DNA of 12,613 nt from JAOUEA01 sp039933515 (lineage in GTDB: Bacteria > Actinomycetota > UBA4738 > HRBIN12). The notes below the pieces were generated by a model. It was not told the DNA's origin, made no database searches, and worked only from the letters and a program-made list of their open reading frames with translations. The stretch lies in NCBI GenBank assembly GCA_039933515.1, contig JBDTNY010000067.1, forward strand, positions 1-12,613. The letters run 5' to 3'. The position numbers and the translations under genes were made by a program. This document shows positions 1 to 6,636 of the stretch, one piece after another; positions within the stretch are counted from its first letter, which is position 1, and every line of letters begins with the position of its first letter.

Positions 1-1572
1 CTCGGCGACGGTCGCCTCGCTCAGCTCGGGCACCGACACCCCGCGCGCTTCGCAGGTGTCGGCGCACAAGATCGCGAGCCCGCCGGCGTTCGTGACGATC
101 GCGACGCGGTTGCCCTCGGGGACGGGCTGGTTCGCGAGGAGCGTCCCGACGTCGAACATCTCCTCCAGCGTGTCGGTGCGGATCACCCCGTGCTGGCGGA
201 ACATCGCGTCGACGGTCGAGTCCGAGGACGCCAGGAGCGACCCCGTGTGGGACGACGCCGCGCGTGCGCCCGCCGCCGAACGGCCGCTCTTGACCGCGAC
301 GATCGGCTTGGTGCGGCCGATCCGCCGGGCGAGCCGGCCGAAGCGCTTCGGGTTCCCGAAGGACTCGAGGTACAGCATGATCACGTCGGTGCGCGGGTCC
401 TCGTCCCAGTAGCACAGGAGGTCGTTGCCCGAAACGTCGGCCTTGTTGCCGACCGATGCGAAGGTCGACAGGCCCAGGCCCAGAGCGGCAGCCTGATTCA
501 TCACCGCGATGCCGAGCGCACCGCTCTGTGAAAGGAACCCGACGTTGCCCGGCGGGGGCCACGCCGCCGCGAACGTCCCGTTCATCGCGATCTCGGGGGA
601 GGTGTTCACGATGCCCATGCAGTTCGGCCCGACGAGGCGCATCCCGGCGCCGCGGCACACTTCCAACAACTCGCCTTGGCGCGCCCGGCCTTCGGCACCG
701 CTCTCGCCGAACCCCGCAGAGATCACGACCAGCCCGTGCACGCCTTTCTCGCCGCATGCGCGCGCGATGTCGATCACCGCGGCGGCCGGCACGGCGATGA
801 ACGCCACGTCGACCGGGCCGGGGACGTCGGCGATCGACGCGTAGGCGGGAACGCCCTGCACGGCCTCGGCGGTGGGATTCACGGGGTAGACGACCCCGGT
901 GAACGGCCGCGACAGCAGGTTGTGGAAGAGACGGCCGCCGATCGCGGCGGGGTCGCGCGATGCCCCGATCACCGCGATCGACCGGGGCTCGAGCAGGGCG
1001 CGGACCGCGTTGGCGGCCGCGACCCGCTCGCGTTCCTCGTAGGTCTCGACGGCCTCCTCGGTGATCGTCGTGGGGAACCCCACCTCGACCTCTCCGGGCT
1101 TGGCGCGGATCGAGACGTCGAACCCCGTCCGTCGGAACACCTCGATCATGCGGTGGTTCTCGGGCAGCACCTGCGCCGAGAAGTGCCGGATGCCGGCGGC
1201 ATCGGCGGCCTGCGCTAGGTGGGCGATCAGGAGCGAGCCGAGCCCCCGGCCCTGCAGCGCGTCGGCCACGCTCACGCTCACCTCGGCGCGGTCGCCTCCC
1301 TCCCGGATGTACTGCGCCCCACCCACCACCCGGCCATCCGACAGCGCGAGCAGGGTCAGATGGTCCACGTAGTCGACGTCGACTGCCTTGCCGGCCACGC
1401 CGCGCACGTCCACCGACGGTCCCCAGAAGCGCAGCCTGCGCGTTTCCTCGGAGAGCCCGATCAGGTAGTCCTCGACCGGCTCCGCGTCCTCGCGGCGCGC
1501 GGGCCGGATGCGCACGGTGCCGCCGTCGCGCAAGACGACATCGGCTTCGAGGTGCGACGGGTAGGCGGTCAC
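1..1572 (-). CDS. Pat-like GNAT acetyltransferase / ADP-forming acyl-CoA synthetase (5' part, cut by left edge)
   Basis: This minus-strand frame stays open from the start to the left edge (524 codons present, C-terminus missing). The N-terminal ~165 residues are a GNAT domain: the acetyl-CoA-binding motif Q107-G-R-G-L-G112 is followed by the typical N-terminal half of the family's last strand (ENHRMIEVFRRTGF). From about residue 180 a CoA-binding domain begins (SIAVIGASRDPAAIGG), then the succinyl-CoA-synthetase-like ligase domain with VGPNCMGI, SQSGALG and SHTGSL. The histidine of SHTGSL (H442) corresponds to the phosphohistidine of ADP-forming acetyl-CoA synthetases. N-terminal GNAT followed by the ligase module is the actinobacterial Pat layout; such proteins acetylate lysines of acyl-CoA synthetases in response to acetyl-CoA. 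The substrate is inferred only. An ATG at 1581 is in frame, but it lies inside a TACGAT -10 box with no Shine-Dalgarno; the GTG at 1572 sits 7 nt after that box and is preferred. The missing end probably holds an ATP-grasp domain. Confidence 0.92.
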   Translation of the reverse strand, partial: MTAYPSHLEADVVLRDGGTVRIRPARREDAEPVEDYLIGLSEETRRLRFWGPSVDVRGVAGKAVDVDYVDHLTLLALSDGRVVGGAQYIREGGDRAEVSVSVADALQGRGLGSLLIAHLAQAADAAGIRHFSAQVLPENHRMIEVFRRTGFDVSIRAKPGEVEVGFPTTITEEAVETYEERERVAAANAVRALLEPRSIAVIGASRDPAAIGGRLFHNLLSRPFTGVVYPVNPTAEAVQGVPAYASIADVPGPVDVAFIAVPAAAVIDIARACGEKGVHGLVVISAGFGESGAEGRARQGELLEVCRGAGMRLVGPNCMGIVNTSPEIAMNGTFAAAWPPPGNVGFLSQSGALGIAVMNQAAALGLGLSTFASVGNKADVSGNDLLCYWDEDPRTDVIMLYLESFGNPKRFGRLARRIGRTKPIVAVKSGRSAAGARAASSHTGSLLASSDSTVDAMFRQHGVIRTDTLEEMFDVGTLLANQPVPEGNRVAIVTNAGGLAILCADTCEARGVSVPELSEATVAE

Positions 1573-1579
1573 GCCCGTC

Positions 1580-1585
1580 ATCGTA
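1580..1585 (-). promoter_or_regulatory. -10 box TACGAT for a leaderless Pat transcript
   Basis: TACGAT on the minus strand is followed by exactly seven bases (GACGGGC) and then GTG at 1572. This spacing would put the transcription start on the start codon. No Shine-Dalgarno is visible for either the ATG at 1581 or the GTG. The same arrangement precedes lgt and the HAD gene. No convincing -35 was seen. Confidence 0.45.
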
Positions 1586-1607
1586 GTGCGGGCGCAGCGT
1601 GGATCGA

Positions 1608-1621
1608 GGGCCGCACGGCCC
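1608..1621 (-). terminator. Short GC hairpin after the tRNA-Sec gene
   Basis: GGGCC-GCAC-GGCCC forms a perfect 5-bp stem with a 4-nt loop, starting 7 nt beyond the 3' end of the tRNA and ending before the Pat promoter. No U-tract follows, so termination is inferred from position and stem strength only. Confidence 0.35.
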
Positions 1622-1628
1622 GTCATCG

Positions 1629-1720
1629 CGGAGGCGGACGGGAATCGAACCCGCCTGGGAGCTCGCGCCCCCACATCGGTGTTGAAGACCGTGGGGCCCA
1701 CCAGGAACCCTGACGCCTCC
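1629..1720 (-). tRNA. selC: tRNA-Sec (anticodon UCA)
   Basis: Read on the minus strand, this 92-nt sequence has every hallmark of a bacterial selenocysteine tRNA. The 7-bp acceptor GGAGGCG/CGCCTCC (1720-1714 with 1636-1630) stacks on a 6-bp T stem, giving the Sec-type 13-bp arm. The D stem has six pairs (GGGTTC/GGGCCC with two G-T pairs) closed by the 5-nt loop CTGGT. The anticodon loop is CTTCAAC, with anticodon TCA at 1685-1683. The long variable arm is a 7-bp stem capped by the tetraloop GCGA (1666-1663). The T loop is TTCGATT. The discriminator is G1629 and CCA is not encoded. An extra C-G pair (1721/1629) could make the acceptor 8 bp. The gene implies that selA, selB, selD and selenoproteins exist elsewhere in the genome; none is in this window. 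Confidence 0.95.
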
Positions 1721-1727
1721 GTCGGGG

Positions 1728-1733
1728 AGCATA
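1728..1733 (-). promoter_or_regulatory. -10-like box TATGCT for tRNA-Sec
   Basis: TATGCT on the minus strand is followed by seven bases and then the first base of the tRNA (1720), so transcription could begin at the mature 5' end. It lies only 8 bp from the opposite-facing lgt -10 box. No -35 match was seen. Confidence 0.35.
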
Positions 1734-1741
1734 GCGGCGCG

Positions 1742-1747
1742 TAGGAT
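1742..1747 (+). promoter_or_regulatory. -10 box TAGGAT for a leaderless lgt transcript
   Basis: TAGGAT is followed by GAAGGCC (7 nt) and GTG at 1755. It overlaps an in-frame ATG at 1746, which has no ribosome-binding site at usable distance; the only purine run, GGGGAG at 1724-1729, is 16 nt away. The pattern matches the Pat and HAD starts in this window. Confidence 0.5.
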
Positions 1748-1754
1748 GAAGGCC

Positions 1755-2591
1755 GTGTTCGCCTCGATCCCGTACCGCACGTTCCCCATCCTGCACCTGG
1801 GCCCGATCCCGATCCGCGTGTTCGGGGTGTTCGTCGCGCTCGGGATCCTGCTCGGGTCGTGGCTCTTCCTCCGGTTCGCCCGCGAGCGCGACCTGGATGC
1901 CGATGCGCTCACGTCGCTGGCCTGGCGCGTCGTCGTGCTGGGCATCATCGGCTCGCGCGTCCTGTTCGTGCTCACGCACCTGTCCGAGTTCACCGACCGC
2001 CCGCTCTCGGTGTTCGCGCTGTGGGAGGGCGGCCTGCAGTTCTCGGGCGCGTTCCTGGTCTCGATCGTCGTGATCGTGTGGTGGCAGCGATCGCGCCCCG
2101 AGGTGAACGGCCTCGTGCTGACCGACGGCATCGTGCTCGGGCTCGTGCCGGGGCTGATGATCGGCCGGATCGGCTGCTACGCGGTGGGCGAGCACTTCGG
2201 GAAGGCCACGGACTTCTTCCTGGGGGTGAAGTACCTGGGGGGCGAGACCCGCGAAGGGCCGATCGCGGTCGGCACCGTGATCCACAACACATCCCTGTAC
2301 GAGTTCCTGCTGCTCGCGCCGCTCGCGGGAGTGCTGTTCTGGATGGCTCGACGCGAGGCGACGGTCGGCGCGATGACCACGACGTTCCTCCTGTGGTACG
2401 GGATCCAGCGGTTCCTGACCGACTTCCTTCGCGCCTACGACGAGCGCGTGGCGGGACTCACCGGCGCGCAATACATCAGCCTCGGCATGATCGTGGCCGG
2501 CGTCGTGCTCGCATGGCGCGTGCGCCGGCGGGAAGGTCGCGAGGTCGCCTCCGGAGGCGAGGTCGCGAGCCCCGAGCCCGAGCCCGCCTGA
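1755..2591 (+). CDS. lgt: Prolipoprotein diacylglyceryl transferase, divergent
   Basis: This 278-residue polytopic membrane protein transfers diacylglycerol from phosphatidylglycerol to the lipobox cysteine of prolipoproteins, the first step of lipoprotein maturation at the cytoplasmic membrane. The family N-terminus (FASIPYRTF, then HLGPIPIRVFG), the WEGGLQFSG segment, the Lgt signature (GRIGCYAVGEHFG, residues 137-149) and the C-terminal RFLTDFLR (219-226) are all present in order. By alignment to E. coli Lgt, the essential Arg143 and Glu151 are kept as R138 and E146. The Asn of the signature is C141, the catalytically important His103 falls on S97, and Tyr26 is a Phe. I therefore call it Lgt by fold and signature, but a divergent one. 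The GTG at 1755 fits the family start (MxASIP) and the leaderless box better than the ATG at 1746. A charged, Glu/Pro-rich tail follows the last helix. Confidence 0.9.
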   Translation: MFASIPYRTFPILHLGPIPIRVFGVFVALGILLGSWLFLRFARERDLDADALTSLAWRVVVLGIIGSRVLFVLTHLSEFTDRPLSVFALWEGGLQFSGAFLVSIVVIVWWQRSRPEVNGLVLTDGIVLGLVPGLMIGRIGCYAVGEHFGKATDFFLGVKYLGGETREGPIAVGTVIHNTSLYEFLLLAPLAGVLFWMARREATVGAMTTTFLLWYGIQRFLTDFLRAYDERVAGLTGAQYISLGMIVAGVVLAWRVRRREGREVASGGEVASPEPEPA

Positions 2592-2599
2592 GACACGCG

Positions 2600-2630
2600 A
2601 ACGCCCCGGGGCCGGAGCCTCCGGGGCGTT
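2600..2630. terminator. Bidirectional hairpin between convergent genes
   Basis: AACGCCCCGG (2600-2609) and CCGGGGCGTT (2621-2630) form a perfect 10-bp stem with an 11-nt loop. It sits 9 nt after the lgt stop and 22 nt before the stop of the convergent Asp-box gene. The AA/TT ends give a minimal U-tract in both directions. Position and symmetry suggest it ends both transcripts. Confidence 0.75.
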
Positions 2631-2651
2631 CGAGCCCGGCGTTCGGTGCCG

Positions 2652-4412
2652 CTACGGGATCGAGATCGTGTTCCCGTAGATGTTCTGGTCGTAGCCACCC
2701 AGGTTGAACTGTCGCGTGTACGAGCCGTCGGGCTGAAGCACCCAGCCAGACTCCACGTCGAACCCGTCCTGGGGATCCTCCCTCGGGTCGATCCCGGGCA
2801 CGATGTCGCGGTTGTCGGTCCAGACCATGTAGCCGAACAGCGAGCCGTCGGCCTTCTTCACGAGCTGGATCCAGTTGTAGTCGCCGAGGAACGGCACGTC
2901 GGCGCCGCCGAAGGCCTCGTATTGAGGCTGTTGCCCCACGGTCGAGACCTTCTTGGTGGCGCCGAACGTCGTGCCGTTCGTCGAGACGGCCGCGTACGTG
3001 TTGACGACCGCCGGGCCGGACGAGGTCGCGCCAGCGGTGTTCCCGATCGGGCGCTGCACGCTGTACGCTGGATCGACGCGGCTGTCCTGCCAGACGACCA
3101 CGAGCCGGCCGTCGAGCGCGTCGGCATCGGGGAAGAACTGGTGGCCGACCGACGACGTCTTCACTCGATACGGAGCGCTCCACGTCGCGCCGCCGTCGAG
3201 CGAGCGCATGACGTAGATCGCGCCCTGGCCCACGAGCCCACTCGCGCTGGGCGCGCCGACCGACGAGTACGAACTCGCGCTCGGCACGATCGTCGATGGG
3301 TCCGCCGCCTGCACGACCGAGTAGATGCCCGGCAAGCGCCCGGTCGGGTCGGCGGTCAGGCGTGGCTCGAGCGGCACCCGCGCGAACACGAACCCGGACG
3401 GGCACGCGTCGGCACCGTCGCCGCAGTCACGCGATCCGTCGAACGGGTTGTAGCCGGGGAGCTGGGCCACGATGACCGGCTTCGAGAAGGTGGCCCCGGC
3501 GTTGGTCGAGTTGGCCGCTGCGACGCCGAAGTTCTTCTTGGACGAGCTGGTGTCGAAGGTGCGCCATGAGACGTGGACGCTGCCGTCGTGCTCGATGGCG
3601 ATGTCGCAGCCCTGGGAGGCGAGCGACCCACTGATCGCGATCGGCGTCGAGAACGTGGCGCCGCCGTTCTTGGAGGCCGCGAAGTAGATCGTGCTCTGGC
3701 CATTGCCCGGGAACTTCGTGAAGCACATGTACACGTTGCCGTCGGTCGCGCCGCCGGTGCGGTCGACCTCGAGCATCGGCTTGTCGAGGAACTTGCCTTT
3801 GAAGTTCGCGCTCGGCGTGCCTTGGCCGACCCTCGTGGTGCCGAGGTAGTCGAGGGGGTAGCCGTGGTTGGTGGCGGGGTTCACCACGTCGTACTTCGCC
3901 ACCCAGACATCGGCGTTCGTCTTCGGGCCGGCGAACCCGTTGTACGAGATCGCGCCGAAGTAGAAGTGGCCCTGGCCGTCGAAGGCGCCGAGCGGGTCGC
4001 TGGCGTTGTTCGTGCGGATGTACTCGGGCGACCGCATCCCCTCTGCCGAGGTGTCGGCGGGGTAGCCGGGGACGAGTGAATTCGCCCACGTCTGCCCGCC
4101 GTCGGTCGAGAACCCGAGTCCCATCCAATCCGAGCAGTAGTCGTTCCAGCCCGCGACGATCAGGTTGGGGTTGTTCGGGTCAACCACGGAGAACGGCTCG
4201 TTGTTGATCGTGAGGTTCCCATAGTCGTCCGGGTCGGTCGAGTTGCAGATCTCGATCGCGGCGTCGGTGCCGCCGTCATGGCGGACGTATGTGTGCCGGG
4301 TGACGCGATCGTCGGCGCTTCCGACGGTCGCGCTCCCGCTGAGTGCCGCCGCGGGCGCTGCGAGCGCGCCCACGGTCATGGCGGCCGCGAGTGCGGCCAG
4401 GGTCTTTCGCAT
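2652..4412 (-). CDS. Secreted Asp-box (BNR) beta-propeller, sialidase-fold protein
   Basis: This is a 586-residue exported protein. The start at 4412 is fixed by a strong Shine-Dalgarno (GGGAGGG at 4425-4419, 6 nt before ATG) and a classic signal peptide: MRKT, a long Ala-rich core, then APAAA as probable signal peptidase I site near residue 23. The same frame is open far upstream without a Shine-Dalgarno, so that extension is rejected. The mature part carries five Asp-box-like motifs (S-x-D/N-x-G-x-T-W/F) at about residues 102, 247, 302, 404 and 477, as in sialidase-superfamily propellers, and a late FLGDYNW ... VWTDNRD segment. I see no FRIP motif, and the arginine triad of true exo-sialidases cannot be assigned, so hydrolysis of sialic acid is not claimed. 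Cysteine pairs (57/93, 330/337) suit an extracellular protein. It ends 22 nt from the shared terminator. Confidence 0.87.
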   Translation of the reverse strand: MRKTLAALAAAMTVGALAAPAAALSGSATVGSADDRVTRHTYVRHDGGTDAAIEICNSTDPDDYGNLTINNEPFSVVDPNNPNLIVAGWNDYCSDWMGLGFSTDGGQTWANSLVPGYPADTSAEGMRSPEYIRTNNASDPLGAFDGQGHFYFGAISYNGFAGPKTNADVWVAKYDVVNPATNHGYPLDYLGTTRVGQGTPSANFKGKFLDKPMLEVDRTGGATDGNVYMCFTKFPGNGQSTIYFAASKNGGATFSTPIAISGSLASQGCDIAIEHDGSVHVSWRTFDTSSSKKNFGVAAANSTNAGATFSKPVIVAQLPGYNPFDGSRDCGDGADACPSGFVFARVPLEPRLTADPTGRLPGIYSVVQAADPSTIVPSASSYSSVGAPSASGLVGQGAIYVMRSLDGGATWSAPYRVKTSSVGHQFFPDADALDGRLVVVWQDSRVDPAYSVQRPIGNTAGATSSGPAVVNTYAAVSTNGTTFGATKKVSTVGQQPQYEAFGGADVPFLGDYNWIQLVKKADGSLFGYMVWTDNRDIVPGIDPREDPQDGFDVESGWVLQPDGSYTRQFNLGGYDQNIYGNTISIP

Positions 4413-4598
4413 GCCGTTCCCTCCCGTGCGGATACGCGGGGGGCTTTCGTCCCCGCCGGTAGCACTCCATCGACGGTGGTGCCGCGCCGACTTCCGGCCT
4501 CGGTCCTGTGGCGGTAGCCCTTGGGCACACCCGCGGGTAGCATGGGCCGGTCCGTGCCCCCCGGCCGTGCGCGTCGTCGCACGATGGAGAACTCCCGT
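4413..4598. promoter_or_regulatory. Divergent promoter region with 5'-UTR hairpin
   Basis: This 186-bp spacer separates the start codons of two divergent secreted-protein genes. Toward the minus gene lies a stem (GCGGGG 4436-4441 / CCCCGC 4451-4456, 9-nt loop) within its untranslated leader, 24 nt before the start. Toward the plus gene there is a TAGCAT box at 4538-4543, a plausible -10 giving a ~48-nt leader that contains the GGAGA ribosome-binding site (4586-4590). I could not place a convincing -35 or a minus-strand promoter. Confidence 0.4.
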
Positions 4599-6275
4599 AT
4601 GCAAGTAGTTGCACGCAAGAGAGTGGCCCTCGCGGCCGCCGCCGTGGCGCTCCTCGCCTTGCCCTCGGTGCCGGCCACGGCCGCCGATCCCGTGCTCGTG
4701 GGGGCCGGCGACATCGCGTCCTGCTCGCGTACGCAGGACGAGGCCACCGCGGCGCTCGTCACCGACATCCCCGGGACGGTCTTCACCCTCGGCGACAACG
4801 TCTACCCGGGCGGCGCCACGACGGACTTCGTCAACTGCTACGACCCGAGCTGGGGCGCCGTCAAGGGACGCACGATGCCCGTAACGGGCAACCACGATTG
4901 GGACGTGGCCAGCGCGGCAGGGTACTTCAACTACTTCGGGTCGGCCGCGGGGGACCCGGCGACCGGCCTCTACTCGTACGACGTGGCCGATGCCTGGCAC
5001 GTCGTGGTCCTGAACAGCGAATGCAGGAAGATCTCGGGCGGGTGCGGCGCCGGTTCTCCCCAGGATCTGTGGCTCCAGGCGGACCTGCAGGCCGCCGCCG
5101 GGCGCAACGTGATCGCGATGTGGCACAAGCCCCCCTTCACGAGTGGGTCGAACGGCGGCAACGTTGAGACGCGACCGCTCTTCGCGACCCTGTACCGGTA
5201 CGGGGTCGAGCTGCTGTTGACAGGCCATGCCCACCTGTACGAGCGGTTCGCCCCGCAGACGGCAGACGGGGTGGCCGACCCGGCCCTAGGCGTGCGCGAG
5301 TTCATCGTGGGCACGGGCGGCGGCGAGTCGTCGACATCGAACTCCACGCCGGCCGCGGCGAGCGAGGTTCGCAAGACGGGGGTGTTCGGCGTGTTGAAGC
5401 TGACCCTGCACGCTGATAGCTACGACTGGGCGTTCATCCCTATCGCCGGGCAGACGTTCACGGACTCGGGGACCGCGTCGGTGCACGGCGCGCCGACCGC
5501 ACCGGTGGCCGTCGATCAGGAGGTGCTCGTGACAGCGGACTCGTCAGCCCCAGTGACGCTCTCGGCCGCCGATATGCAGCACGATCCACTCACGTACGAG
5601 GTGGTCACCCCGCCTTCGCATGGTGTCCTGTCGGGCGCGGCGCCCGACCTGACCTACGCTCCGGACCCGGGCTACCGCGGCGACGACTCGTTCACCTTCC
5701 GCGCCAACGACGGCAGCGAGGACTCGAACCTGGCCACCGTCCGCTTGACCGTGACGGCGACCCAGAACGTGACCGTGAAGGACTTCGCATTCACGCCGAG
5801 GACGCCCACGCCCGAGCAGGGCGCCACCGTGCGCTGGTCCTTCACCGGGCCGAGCACGCACACGGTGAGGGACAACGACGGGCTCGGGCTCTTCGATTCG
5901 GGCTCGAAGGCGCCAGGGACCTCGTTCTCGTACGCGTTCGGCGCTGCGGGGGTCTACGGCTATCGGTGCTCGATCCACCCGACGACGATGATGGGCACGA
6001 TCAAGATCCCCGTGAAGGTGGCGCCCACCGCGATCAAGGGGGTGCCGCTGACGGTCACATGGGCCTCGGCCGCGCTGACCGGCTACCGCTACGACGTGCA
6101 GGTGCGCCCGCCGGGCTCCTCCACGTGGACGAGCTGGAAGCCGAACGTCACGACGCTGCACGGCGACTACACGCCCACGCTCACGGGGACCTACGGGTTC
6201 CGCGCCCGGCTCGAGCGGCTCTCCAGCGGCGCCAACTCGGTGTGGTCGCCGATCGCGTCTGTATCCGTGTCGTAG
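4599..6275 (+). CDS. Secreted PAP-like metallophosphoesterase with Ig-like, cupredoxin and FN3-like domains
   Basis: This exported protein has 558 residues. ATG 4599 is chosen because GGAGA lies 8 nt upstream and a clean signal peptide follows (MQVVARKR, hydrophobic core, PATA-AD near residue 28); the ATG at 4584 has neither. Residues 31-297 form a calcineurin-type phosphoesterase with G37-D38-I, GDNVY (65-69), GNHD (97-100), H176 in WHKPPF and GHAH (209-212). The Tyr in GDNVY and the D-x-A first motif (no D-x-H) point to the purple-acid-phosphatase branch. Residues ~298-387 are an Ig/cadherin-like domain (SHGVL, GDDSFTFRANDG). Residues ~388-474 are a plastocyanin-like cupredoxin with a full type-1 copper ligand set: H421, C457, H460 and M465. 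Residues ~475-558 are FN3-like (RYDVQVRPPGSSTW). It likely releases phosphate from organic esters outside the cell; the substrate and the role of copper are unknown. Confidence 0.9.
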   Translation: MQVVARKRVALAAAAVALLALPSVPATAADPVLVGAGDIASCSRTQDEATAALVTDIPGTVFTLGDNVYPGGATTDFVNCYDPSWGAVKGRTMPVTGNHDWDVASAAGYFNYFGSAAGDPATGLYSYDVADAWHVVVLNSECRKISGGCGAGSPQDLWLQADLQAAAGRNVIAMWHKPPFTSGSNGGNVETRPLFATLYRYGVELLLTGHAHLYERFAPQTADGVADPALGVREFIVGTGGGESSTSNSTPAAASEVRKTGVFGVLKLTLHADSYDWAFIPIAGQTFTDSGTASVHGAPTAPVAVDQEVLVTADSSAPVTLSAADMQHDPLTYEVVTPPSHGVLSGAAPDLTYAPDPGYRGDDSFTFRANDGSEDSNLATVRLTVTATQNVTVKDFAFTPRTPTPEQGATVRWSFTGPSTHTVRDNDGLGLFDSGSKAPGTSFSYAFGAAGVYGYRCSIHPTTMMGTIKIPVKVAPTAIKGVPLTVTWASAALTGYRYDVQVRPPGSSTWTSWKPNVTTLHGDYTPTLTGTYGFRARLERLSSGANSVWSPIASVSVS

Positions 6276-6636
6276 CCACGCCTACGCCGACCGCGTGCCG
6301 CCGCGACCAGCGCCGCCCCGGATGTGGATTCAGGTCTAGCCGAACTCGGCCGAAGGGGGTATATATGCGGCACAACCCCTCCCCCGAGCGGCGGCCCCCA
6401 TGAACCCTCGCGACGTCGTAGCAACGTCTGGTGATACGCAGTCTTCGGATCGCGGCGCGGCGCGACGTCTCGAGCTGGGGACCGGCGCGGAAGGCGGCGT
6501 TTGCGCGCCGGCATCCCGGGGCGACATCGTCGGACAGGCGATCCGATTCCTCGACCGGCTGCTCCGGATCTTCCCGACGTAGACCCCCGACCTGGCGACG
6601 TCGGTTCGCGGCCGGGGTCCGTCGAGTGGCTGCCCG
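6276..6636. other. 361-bp intergenic region between convergent genes
   Basis: No convincing gene is seen. A TATATAT run (6360-6366) stands out in this GC-rich DNA and could be a -10 box facing right. It precedes a 60-codon plus frame (6400-6582, starting MNPRDVV and ending RLLRIFPT) that lacks a Shine-Dalgarno and has more A/T at third positions than the neighbouring genes, so it is not called. An 8-bp inverted repeat lies at 6482-6511. Confidence 0.4.
6482..6511 (-). terminator. 8-bp GC hairpin downstream of the secreted operon
   Basis: CCGGCGCG (6482-6489) and CGCGCCGG (6504-6511) form a perfect 8-bp stem with a 14-nt loop, about 125 nt beyond the stop of the minus-strand propeller gene. 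There is no U-tract. It may end the two-gene transcript, but the distance makes this uncertain. Confidence 0.3.

Noticed and set aside
4420..4500. Minus-strand c-di-GMP-I riboswitch, suggested by GGGGACGAAAGCC before the Asp-box gene
   Set aside because: The motif lacks one base of the conserved GACGCAAAGCC, and the partner GGCAAACC segment could not be found upstream. A simple hairpin explains the sequence.
4413..5234. Extension of the Asp-box protein to a much longer N-terminus (open frame to 5234 on the minus strand)
   Set aside because: The extension runs antisense through the metallophosphoesterase gene and lacks a ribosome-binding site. The start at 4412 has GGGAGGG and a complete signal peptide.
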